A stretch of DNA of 64,000 bases from Vulcanimicrobiota bacterium. Its GTDB lineage: Bacteria > Vulcanimicrobiota > Vulcanimicrobiia > Vulcanimicrobiales > Vulcanimicrobiaceae. A model generated the notes under the pieces. The model saw only the letters and a program-made list of their open reading frames with translations, was not told the origin of the DNA and made no database searches. Below, piece by piece: positions 57,535-64,000 of the stretch (its first letter is position 1; the number at the start of each line of letters is the position of its first letter). A program made the position numbers and the translations under genes. Where the stretch lies: NCBI GenBank assembly GCA_013036105.1, contig JAAXCX010000010.1, forward strand, positions 1 to 64,000, in the 5' to 3' direction.

Positions 57535-58581
57535 TTACGGCCAGTTGCCGTCGACCTCGGCCATCAGTGTTTGGCCCGGGACCGCGGTGAAGCCGGGCAG
57601 CTTGTAGTGCAGCACGTTATCGAACGGCTTGGCATAAACCGGACCGATTGGTTCGTTTGCGAATCCGATCGTTAAGTCGTAGCTGAGCGTGTCGTCGAGC
57701 ACGAATGGAAACCAAATATCGATGGTTGTACCCGGGGCGAACGTCACAGGCTTCGAACCGTCAATTGTCAGATCGAAATAGAGAACCGACGTTGAAATGA
57801 ACCGCCGCGTCGTGGGATAGGGAATGATTTCAGCTTGCGTCGGTGGCCGCGCGTATAGCTGAGCAAAATGATTGCGGCCATCAGAAGTGTTCGGCGCGTA
57901 GAGTATCGATACGTCGTATCCGCTTAGCACGCTTCGCGGCCGTGATTCGACGCCGCCGGCGCTCCGAATCACGGGCAGCGGCGGATCCGGATCGTATATC
58001 GCGCCCGACATACAATCCAAAAGACCGACGTATTTGCTGGAGCGTTCGGGACGGGACGGAGGAGGTGTTGGCGCAATGATAGCGCGCCGAAGACCCGGAA
58101 CTTGTGCGGCGCGATTCACGAGATCGATGGGCAGCCCGTAAGAAAGTAATGCAGCCGGTGAGAGACCTCCAATCCGGTCGGGTGTTTTCAACGGATATGA
58201 AACGGCCGCGTCCCAACACAAATCGGTCTGATCCCAAGAAAATCCATCCAGAGCGTCCCACCAGCGTGCTTCTCGGCGGACTAAGCCCATGATTCCATGC
58301 GACCCATAGCGTGTGGATATCCCGTAATTCCATGAAAGTACCGCCGCGTCGGCGACCACCACGACATCGGCGATAGCGATCGATTTCGGATCGATTCCCA
58401 CGGTTCGAGCCCGGTGCGCGAGAAGCCGTTGCGCGACGAAGCGCAATTCGCGTACGTCACCGCGCGGTCCGAAATCGTCAGCGCGCGCGAAACCCGTGGC
58501 TGACGCGATCAGCGCCAGCGATAGGAGAAGGCGGGCCCTAATTGCCGCTCCAGTCCGGTTTGCGCTTTTCGAGAAACGCAC
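57535..58581 (-). CDS. Secreted protein of unknown function
   Basis: About 348 residues from GTG 58581, which gives a good signal peptide (RLLLSLALIASATGFARA). The body has several Trp and Cys (LCWDAAVSY, LLDCMSG) and two beta-rich stretches (FISTSVLYFDLTIDGSKPVT). No family recognised. The start is uncertain: no ATG exists in the signal-peptide region and the GTG lies inside the 3' end of the enoyl-CoA hydratase gene (44-base overlap). No ribosome site is obvious. Confidence 0.6.
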   Translation of the reverse strand: MRFSKSANRTGAAIRARLLLSLALIASATGFARADDFGPRGDVRELRFVAQRLLAHRARTVGIDPKSIAIADVVVVADAAVLSWNYGISTRYGSHGIMGLVRREARWWDALDGFSWDQTDLCWDAAVSYPLKTPDRIGGLSPAALLSYGLPIDLVNRAAQVPGLRRAIIAPTPPPSRPERSSKYVGLLDCMSGAIYDPDPPLPVIRSAGGVESRPRSVLSGYDVSILYAPNTSDGRNHFAQLYARPPTQAEIIPYPTTRRFISTSVLYFDLTIDGSKPVTFAPGTTIDIWFPFVLDDTLSYDLTIGFANEPIGPVYAKPFDNVLHYKLPGFTAVPGQTLMAEVDGNWP

Positions 58582-59332
58582 TCGTGCCTTCCTTAAAGTC
58601 CCTGGTCCCGACCAGCGTGCCGAACTCGATTGATTCAAGCTCCAACGCGTCGGCGATCGATAAATGCGCGCCGGCGTTGATGGCGCGCTTCGTCCCTTCG
58701 ATAGCCAGCGGAGCTTTGGCCGCGATGACGTTGGCAATGCGCTTGGCTTCATCGAGCAGTTGAGCTTGCGGGACAACTTTTTGCACGAGGCCGATGCGCA
58801 GCGCTTCCTGCGCGTCGATCGTTTCGGCGGTCAGGCACATGTACATCGCCATGCCTTTTCCAACGAGTCGCGTCGTGCGTTGTGACCCGCCGAATCCCGG
58901 CATCAATCCGAGATTGACTTCGGGCTGGCCGAACCGCGCGTTGTCGCTCGCGATGAGAATGTCACCCGCCATCGCCAACTCGCATCCACCGCCGAGTGCG
59001 AATCCGTTTACGGCCATGATGACCGGTTTCTTCATGCGTTCGATTTGGAGCGTAACGGCTTGCCCGTTGCGCGCCTTGGTTGCGCCCTGAAAGGGACTGC
59101 GCAGTGCATTGAGCTCGCTGATATCCGCGCCGGCGGCAAATGCTTTACTGCCGGCACCCGTAATGATGACCGCGCGCACGGTTGCGTCGGCGTCCAGCGT
59201 CTTGAGCTCGCTCGAGAGTTTTGCGAGTAACTCGGCGTTGAGCGCGTTGAGGACTTGCGGCCGGTTGAGCGAGAGGACGGCGACCGCGCCGTCGCGTTCA
59301 ACTGCAACGGGCGGGGCAGTTGGAGGATTCAC
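58538..59332 (-). CDS. Enoyl-CoA hydratase (crotonase family)
   Basis: A 264-residue protein with the crotonase marks: LSLNRPQVLNALNAEL, oxyanion hole residues in KAFAAGADISEL and GFALGGGCELAMAGD, FGQPEVNLGLMPGFGGSQRT with the catalytic Glu pair region, and EGTSAFLEKRKPDWS at the end. It hydrates 2-enoyl-CoA in fatty-acid oxidation. Divergent from the phoU gene. Confidence 0.94.
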   Translation of the reverse strand: MNPPTAPPVAVERDGAVAVLSLNRPQVLNALNAELLAKLSSELKTLDADATVRAVIITGAGSKAFAAGADISELNALRSPFQGATKARNGQAVTLQIERMKKPVIMAVNGFALGGGCELAMAGDILIASDNARFGQPEVNLGLMPGFGGSQRTTRLVGKGMAMYMCLTAETIDAQEALRIGLVQKVVPQAQLLDEAKRIANVIAAKAPLAIEGTKRAINAGAHLSIADALELESIEFGTLVGTRDFKEGTSAFLEKRKPDWSGN

Positions 59333-59349
59333 GCCTGAAAATTGTACAA

Positions 59350-59378
59350 TTGCGTGGCCGGAACCTTGCGGCTATACT
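59350..59378 (+). promoter_or_regulatory. Promoter of the PhoU gene
   Basis: TTGCGT (59350-59355), 17 bases, then TATACT (59373-59378). The ATG at 59385 is at the expected transcription start, so no leader is left for a ribosome site. Confidence 0.6.
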
Positions 59379-59384
59379 GTAGAG

Positions 59385-60020
59385 ATGCGTACCGCATATC
59401 ACGAGGCGCTCGAATCAACTCGGCTCGACGTCGTCCGGCTCGGCGCTTTGGCAGGCGATGCTATCCGCATCGCAGTTGAAGCGTTGGAGAAGCGCGACAC
59501 CTCGGCGGCCGCACGCGTCATCGCCGGAGATGACGCCATCGACGATCTGCGCCGGAAGATCGAAGCCTCGTGCATCGAGCTCATCTGGCGGCAGCAGCCC
59601 GTTGCGGGCGAACTGCGCGAGATTGCGGCTATGCTGGAGATAGCTACCGATCTCGAACGGATCGGCGATTACGGCGTCGATATCGCCAAGCACGCTATCA
59701 AACTTGCCGAAGTGACTCTGCGTCCGGTGCGCGTGGAAATCGATCGCATCGCCGAGCTGGCGATCGCGACACTCGTGGGCGCGATGCGCGCGTATACCGA
59801 GCGCGATGCCGAACTGGCCTCACGCGTGATCGACGAGGATGACGAAGTCGATCGGCAATACAAGCGCAGCGTTCGCGCGCTGGAACAAGAGATGCAGGCC
59901 GATCCCGAAATGGTGCCGGCGGGAGCGCGCATCCTATTCGTACTGGCGGAACTCGAACGTGTCGGGGATCGCGCAAACAACATCGCTTGGCACACAAAGG
60001 AAATGATCGGCGACGCTTGA
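59385..60020 (+). CDS. phoU: PhoU-family phosphate regulatory protein
   Basis: A 211-residue protein made of two three-helix PhoU repeats, each with the E/DxxxD metal pattern (ATDLERIGDYGVDIAKHA and LAELERVGDRANNIAWHTKE). It usually restrains the Pst transporter and the PhoR kinase. Neither pst nor phoBR is in the window. The message may be leaderless, as the -10 box ends six bases before the ATG. Coupled to the aminotransferase gene by TTGA. Confidence 0.93.
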   Translation: MRTAYHEALESTRLDVVRLGALAGDAIRIAVEALEKRDTSAAARVIAGDDAIDDLRRKIEASCIELIWRQQPVAGELREIAAMLEIATDLERIGDYGVDIAKHAIKLAEVTLRPVRVEIDRIAELAIATLVGAMRAYTERDAELASRVIDEDDEVDRQYKRSVRALEQEMQADPEMVPAGARILFVLAELERVGDRANNIAWHTKEMIGDA

Positions 60021-61159
60021 CGACCCCGCTGCCGCGCGAGCTCTTCGCCGTTACCCGTTCCACGAAATATTTCAATCACGCCGCAGTCGGCGTTCTTCCC
60101 GAGCCCACGAGGCGCGCGCTCCAAGAGTTCATCGGCGCGCACGCGCAGGCCGGCGTGCTCGGCGTCTTTCCTTACGAACGGAATATGCCGGCATACCGCG
60201 CGCGAATCGGGGCGTTCATCGGCGCGCGCCCGGGCGAGATCGCAATTTTGCGCAATACGGGCGACGGCGCCAACGCGCTGAGCGCCGGTTATCCGTGGGA
60301 AGAGGGCGACGAGCTGATCTTGCCCGACGACGAATTCCCCGCCAATGTTCAGCCCTGGCTGCCTCTGCGCAAGCGCGGCGTAGCTATTCGGTTCATCGAG
60401 ACGAGCACAGGCCGCGTGACGCCGGACGTCTTGCGCGCGCACATCACGCCGCGCACCAAGATCGTCACCGTTTCGTGGGTTTCGTTCCAAGACGGGTACC
60501 GTCACGATTTGGCCGGACTGGCTGAAGTCGCGCACGCTGCCGGAGCGCTGCTCTGCGTCGACGCGATTCAAGGTCTCGGTGCATTTCCGCTAGACGTGCG
60601 AGCGTGCGGAGTGGACGCGCTCTATGCGGGCGGCGCGAAATGGCTGCTCGCCTTGCAGGGCGTGAGTTTCTTATATCTACGCGCGGATCTGCTCGGCCGC
60701 ATCGCAACGGCCTCCCCGGGATGGCGCTCGACCGCCGACATGTGGGACTTCTTGGACTACGGGCAGCCCTACGTCGAGGACGTTACCCGTTTTGAAGGCG
60801 GCACGCCAAACTTCATCGGCGCGCTCTCGTTGGCAGAGTCGGTGGCGATCATCGATGGGGCCGGAACTTCACGCATCGCAGAACACGTTCTCGGGCTGAC
60901 GGACCGGCTCGTCGAGCGGCTGCATCGTGCGGGCGCGCACGTTGCGAGCGTCCGCAGCGCAGCGGAGTCTTCCGGCATCGTGACCTTTTCATTTCCGGAT
61001 AACGATCCGGTAGCGCTCGGAAAGCATTTGCAAAAGGAAGGCTTCGTGACGACGTACCGCCCCAAAGGGATTCGTGTTGCGCCACATGGTTACAACACCG
61101 CCGAAGAGATCGACGCGTTCGCCGATGCTATCGCGGCGTATCGAATGGAGACGAGATGA
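60017..61159 (+). CDS. Aminotransferase class V-fold PLP enzyme
   Basis: A 380-residue PLP enzyme from TTG 60017. It has the fold marks YFNHAAVGVLP, RNTGDGANALS, VTVSWVSFQDGYRHDLAGLA, the PLP-binding Asp and Gln in CVDAIQGLGAFPLDV, and a Lys in YAGGAKWLLALQG as the Schiff-base residue. Related enzymes are cysteine desulfurases, kynureninases and isopenicillin-N epimerase-like proteins; it lacks the desulfurase Cys loop, so the epimerase-like group is more likely. Confidence 0.87.
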   Translation: MTTPLPRELFAVTRSTKYFNHAAVGVLPEPTRRALQEFIGAHAQAGVLGVFPYERNMPAYRARIGAFIGARPGEIAILRNTGDGANALSAGYPWEEGDELILPDDEFPANVQPWLPLRKRGVAIRFIETSTGRVTPDVLRAHITPRTKIVTVSWVSFQDGYRHDLAGLAEVAHAAGALLCVDAIQGLGAFPLDVRACGVDALYAGGAKWLLALQGVSFLYLRADLLGRIATASPGWRSTADMWDFLDYGQPYVEDVTRFEGGTPNFIGALSLAESVAIIDGAGTSRIAEHVLGLTDRLVERLHRAGAHVASVRSAAESSGIVTFSFPDNDPVALGKHLQKEGFVTTYRPKGIRVAPHGYNTAEEIDAFADAIAAYRMETR

Positions 61160-61815
61160 TGCTGGCCCTGGTTTTTGTTCTTGCGGCAGCGACGGTGCCC
61201 GCTACACCGGCCGACGGTGCGTACACGTACTCGGTTTCCATTGGAGGCGCGTCCGCCGGAAAAACGACGATTCAGTTAACGCATACGCCGGCCGGCGTCC
61301 AGGTGACCGAAAGCGCCTCAGCGAGTTACGGCGGAGCCGATTTTGCCGGTAGCGCTACGCTGAATTTGGATGGAACTCTGGCACCCGCAAGCTACATGGC
61401 AGTATACCGTCCGCCGGGCCACACGGTTCACGCCGCGCTCGCCTTCAAAGGAAATACTGCGACCGAGACCGCGGACAACGGCAGCATGTCCTATACGCTC
61501 GGAGCGAACACGAAAAACTTCGCGGTACTCGACGGCACGATGTTTGCCGGATTTTTCATTTTGCCGGCGCAGCTCCGCGCCTGGAACACGCAATCGTTTA
61601 CCGGGGTCTCACCGATGTTCGGACGCGGCGCGGCGATCGCGCTCGACGCCGCGCTGAAAGCGGACCGGCCCAAGGACGTGCCGGCTGCCGACGTCCCGCT
61701 CTCGGTTAGCGATCCGGTCGAGTTTACGCTTTGGTACGATCCGGCAACGCTCGTCGTTGACGAGCTGGTCGTTCCGCAGCAAGACGCGATTTATGCGCGG
61801 CTACGCGCGCGTTAG
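61156..61815 (+). CDS. Secreted beta-rich protein, unknown function
   Basis: A 219-residue protein with a signal peptide (MLALVFVLAAATVPATPA). The mature part is made of alternating beta strands (YTYSVSIGGASAGKTTIQLT, HAALAFKGNTATETADNGSM) and ends FTLWYDPATLVVDELVVP, as in periplasmic lipocalin-like proteins. No catalytic motif. Coupled to the aminotransferase by a 4-base overlap and convergent with the FkbM gene (15-base overlap). Confidence 0.7.
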   Translation: MMLALVFVLAAATVPATPADGAYTYSVSIGGASAGKTTIQLTHTPAGVQVTESASASYGGADFAGSATLNLDGTLAPASYMAVYRPPGHTVHAALAFKGNTATETADNGSMSYTLGANTKNFAVLDGTMFAGFFILPAQLRAWNTQSFTGVSPMFGRGAAIALDAALKADRPKDVPAADVPLSVSDPVEFTLWYDPATLVVDELVVPQQDAIYARLRAR

Positions 61816-62619
61816 CAGCAGTTCAGAGTAGGGTTCGGTAAGCAGCGCCTCTGCGCTGCACCGCACGGGGCGTCTGCGGCGCGGGTCCAAGCGTTGCACG
61901 CCGAAACCCCATTCGCCGAAACGGCGCAGCTCGGCGACCGCATCGTAGCCCGCCTCGCGCAGAAAAGCGGGACAAAACTCAATCATGACCATGAGCGGCT
62001 GCTCCAGGTCGGCGAACAGTTTGGTGCCGCCGTTTAAGATCCACGTTTCGGCGCCCTCTGCGTCAATCTTCACGAAATCGAACGTCCGACCGAGCTGCTG
62101 AAGAAGCGCACCCACCGTCGTCACATCCACGGTCAGCGCTTCGCGCTCGGTTTCGCGCAGCTGCGGGATCTGCTGCAGGTCGGCGACGAGCGTTCCTCCT
62201 CCGCGGTGACGCTGCGCGCGGCGGAATTGCGCCGGGCCGGGGGTTTCGCCCACAGCCCGACGATCGACCGTAACGCGGGCGGCAAAACCGTTGATCTCCG
62301 CATTGTCTTCGGCGATTTGCGCGAGTTCGGGATCGCATTCGAACGCATAGACCGAGCCCGCGGGACCTATCAGGTGTGCCATCAACAGCGTGAAGTACCC
62401 GACGTTTGCGCCGATCTCGAGGACGCGCATGCCACGTTTGATGACGCGGCCCAGCGTCGCTTCCGTCCACTCTTCCCAAACGCCGTCAAGGATGATGTGC
62501 GGCGAAATGCAGATGTCGTTTGCGGCGACGTACATTTTTAATCCGCCGGCGGTGCGCGTCAACACGCGCCCGCCGCCGACATACGTGCCGGGTGTACGTG
62601 GCATGACCATCGCTTGCAC
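61801..62619 (-). CDS. FkbM-family SAM-dependent methyltransferase
   Basis: A 272-residue protein with the SAM loop VLEIGANVGYFTLLMA, the acidic VYAFECDPE, and the FkbM-specific FDFVKIDAEGAETWIL. Such enzymes O-methylate sugars or polyketides. Starts at GTG 62619, with AGGAAGGG 11 bases upstream; ATG 62610 is an alternative. It stands alone, facing away from the DUF1264 gene. Confidence 0.88.
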   Translation of the reverse strand: MQAMVMPRTPGTYVGGGRVLTRTAGGLKMYVAANDICISPHIILDGVWEEWTEATLGRVIKRGMRVLEIGANVGYFTLLMAHLIGPAGSVYAFECDPELAQIAEDNAEINGFAARVTVDRRAVGETPGPAQFRRAQRHRGGGTLVADLQQIPQLRETEREALTVDVTTVGALLQQLGRTFDFVKIDAEGAETWILNGGTKLFADLEQPLMVMIEFCPAFLREAGYDAVAELRRFGEWGFGVQRLDPRRRRPVRCSAEALLTEPYSELLLTRA

Positions 62620-62690
62620 GCGATTTTCAGCCCTTCCTGGCAGGAGCGGGCACGCGAGCTGCGCACCTACTAGCGCATCGGAGGTTGCCT

Positions 62691-63197
62691 ATGAAGAAAT
62701 GTGCGCTTTTCGTTGCAGTCCTTTTTGCGTTTAGCCTTGGCCTGTTGAGCTCCAGGCTGGCGTTGCGGCCGGCGGCGGCTTCGGCGCCGGCAATGCCCTC
62801 AGCCGGCTGGACGCTGCACATTGATGCGCTCAAGCATCTGGGATCCGGACATCCGGCCGAAGTTGCACACCACTGGTGCAAAGCGGTAGCCGGCGGTTTG
62901 TTTGAGTGCCAGATCTACGAATCGGATGCCGCCAACGCGCGCCTGATCGAGATCGAAACCATCGTCCCTACTGCTGTTTGGAAGACGTTTTCGAAATCCG
63001 AACAGGCGCTATGGCATTACCATCGCGTGGAGATTCCGAAGGTAAGCGCCACGCTCCCTGGGATGCCCGTCGCGCAGCAGAAGAAAGTGATCGCCTCGAT
63101 GCTCGAAACGTACGGCAAGTTGTGGCTGCTGTGGAATCCGCTCGACACACCCAAGGGTTTGCCAACGGGGAAACCGTCGATCATCGTTCTGAAGTAG
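62691..63197 (+). CDS. DUF1264-family secreted protein
   Basis: A 168-residue protein with GGAGG six bases before the ATG at 62691. Signal peptide or anchor (CALFVAVLFAFSLGLLSS). The mature part matches DUF1264 (related to plant oil-body-associated proteins): LHIDALKHLGSGHPAEVAHH, WCKAVAGGLFECQIYESDAA, ARLIEIETIV, and the ending WNPLDTPKGLPTGKPSI. The function in bacteria is unknown. Confidence 0.87.
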   Translation: MKKCALFVAVLFAFSLGLLSSRLALRPAAASAPAMPSAGWTLHIDALKHLGSGHPAEVAHHWCKAVAGGLFECQIYESDAANARLIEIETIVPTAVWKTFSKSEQALWHYHRVEIPKVSATLPGMPVAQQKKVIASMLETYGKLWLLWNPLDTPKGLPTGKPSIIVLK

Positions 63198-63204
63198 TGG
63201 TAAG

Positions 63205-63235
63205 GGAAGACGGCGCCGTTTAGGCGCCGTCTTCC
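63205..63235. terminator. Shared bidirectional terminator
   Basis: A perfect 13-bp stem (63205-63217 with 63223-63235) with a 5-base loop GTTTA. It serves the DUF1264 gene on the plus strand. On the minus strand the stop codon of the convergent gene (63220-63222) lies in the loop itself, so the last codons of that gene are one arm of its own terminator. Confidence 0.85.
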
Positions 63236-64000
63236 TTGAGTATGGATGGCGCCATGACAGCGTCGGTCATACCGTGAATAAGACGTTTGTCCGCGGGAGC
63301 GACCGTCGCGAGGATGCCGCCCAAGCGTGTCTCGTTGCCGACGACGAAGAAATAAGGACAGAGCCGCACGCGGCCTTCAAACGTGCGGATTTCGTCGGCG
63401 GCGCGATCGAGATAGGTCTGACGAACCCGCTTTCCTTTATAAAAGCGCTGCAGAATGCGTGGCGTCGTTTCGAATTCGCGCACGGCTTCCTGAAGCGTCG
63501 CTGTCCATTCGTCTTTGGTCAGGTCATTGGCAACCCGTACTCCGCGCGAACCCCACGCGAGTTCCGAAAAACCTGACGGTTTGATCACGTAATCGCGCTC
63601 CGATTTCGTCAACTCCGCAAGCTGCATCCAGTCCGAGATGGGCGCCCCGTTCGCTTCTAGCCCGGCGATGACCGCCTGCGGCGGAAGCGGGCGCGGATCG
63701 ATAACCCACGTTTCCGGAAAAAGCTGCTTGAGGTGATCGTAGACGGCGCTGCCGAGCTCGGCCTTCCACAATTTCGCGAGCCGCGGATGATGGAAGAGTG
63801 CGAACGCCAGTTTCTCTTCGAGCTGCGCTTTCGGAGGCGGCGTCATCGTCACGCGATTGTGGCGCGCCGAGTAAAGCATGAGCTCTTGCTTGGGGACGTT
63901 GAGCAGATCGAAGAGCTCGAAGTTGCGGTAGAGCGCGTCGATCTTTTCTTCGCGTCCGTCCGGGAGCCGCACGAACAGCGCCTCTTCGGTAAAGTAAATA
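63220..64000 (-). CDS. ATP-grasp-like protein, C-terminal part (runs off right edge)
   Basis: At least 259 codons, with no start in the window: the frame is open to the edge (IYFTEEALFVRLPDGREEKI). The sequence has a nucleotide-binding look in SERDYVIKPSGFSELAWGSR, like the phosphate-loop strand of ATP-grasp ligases, and a strand RVRLCPYFFVVGNETRLGGI like their metal-binding end. It may belong to circularly permuted ATP-grasp proteins, which is a guess from the motif order. The protein ends inside the terminator stem. Confidence 0.55.
   Translation of the reverse strand, partial: IYFTEEALFVRLPDGREEKIDALYRNFELFDLLNVPKQELMLYSARHNRVTMTPPPKAQLEEKLAFALFHHPRLAKLWKAELGSAVYDHLKQLFPETWVIDPRPLPPQAVIAGLEANGAPISDWMQLAELTKSERDYVIKPSGFSELAWGSRGVRVANDLTKDEWTATLQEAVREFETTPRILQRFYKGKRVRQTYLDRAADEIRTFEGRVRLCPYFFVVGNETRLGGILATVAPADKRLIHGMTDAVMAPSILKEDGA

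Overview
The window is about 58-60% GC, densely coded and free of insertion sequences, phage genes and CRISPR arrays. Two very large TonB-dependent outer-membrane receptors with carboxypeptidase-regulatory-like N-terminal domains, a TonB-type energy transducer and several lipoproteins point to a diderm bacterium. OmpR-type winged-helix/TPR regulators beside such receptors, frequent TTG/GTG starts, some apparently leaderless messages and a DUF2249-CRP fusion recall uncultured soil lineages such as Candidatus Eremiobacterota (WPS-2) or acidobacteria-like groups. That placement is an inference and was not tested.

Layout. 1-15.5 kb: a surface-receptor and regulator region with two TonB-dependent receptors, a lipoprotein cut by the left edge, three winged-helix/TPR regulators, a signal peptidase I, a secreted beta-propeller protein, and a candidate small RNA at about 14.13-14.20 kb. 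15.6-31.5 kb: an accessory region rich in secreted alpha/beta hydrolases and serine beta-lactamase-like enzymes, with an AraC regulator, a DoxX protein, a frameshifted aquaporin, VOC and HAF-repeat proteins. It carries traces of rearrangement: a 75-bp inverted repeat, a decayed gene copy and a possible second gene remnant. 31.5-45.5 kb: six tRNA genes (Val-GAC, Val-CAC, Asp, Phe, Gly, Cys), topoisomerase IB, a DUF488 protein, an ArsR-SRPBCC-VOC-YdeI operon, a TonB protein, a nuclease-CsaA fusion, a membrane-anchored TIR protein, dienelactone hydrolase and tandem DUF4239 membrane proteins. 45.5-64 kb: a mostly housekeeping run on the plus strand: ketopantoate reductase, RecG, M16 peptidase, HAD phosphatase, RsmD, CoaD, a coiled-coil protein and a YlbL-like Lon/PDZ protease. 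It continues with a CRP-family regulator, thiolase, TlpA thioredoxin, enoyl-CoA hydratase, PhoU, a class V aminotransferase, an FkbM methyltransferase, a DUF1264 protein and an ATP-grasp-like protein cut by the right edge.

Many neighbours overlap by 1-4 bases (ATGA, TTGA, TGATG), so translational coupling is common. The points most worth following up are the endonuclease VII-CsaA fusion, the transmembrane TIR protein, the repeat carrying a palindromic operator upstream of two gene blocks, the candidate small RNA, and promoters placed so that transcription would begin at the start codon.
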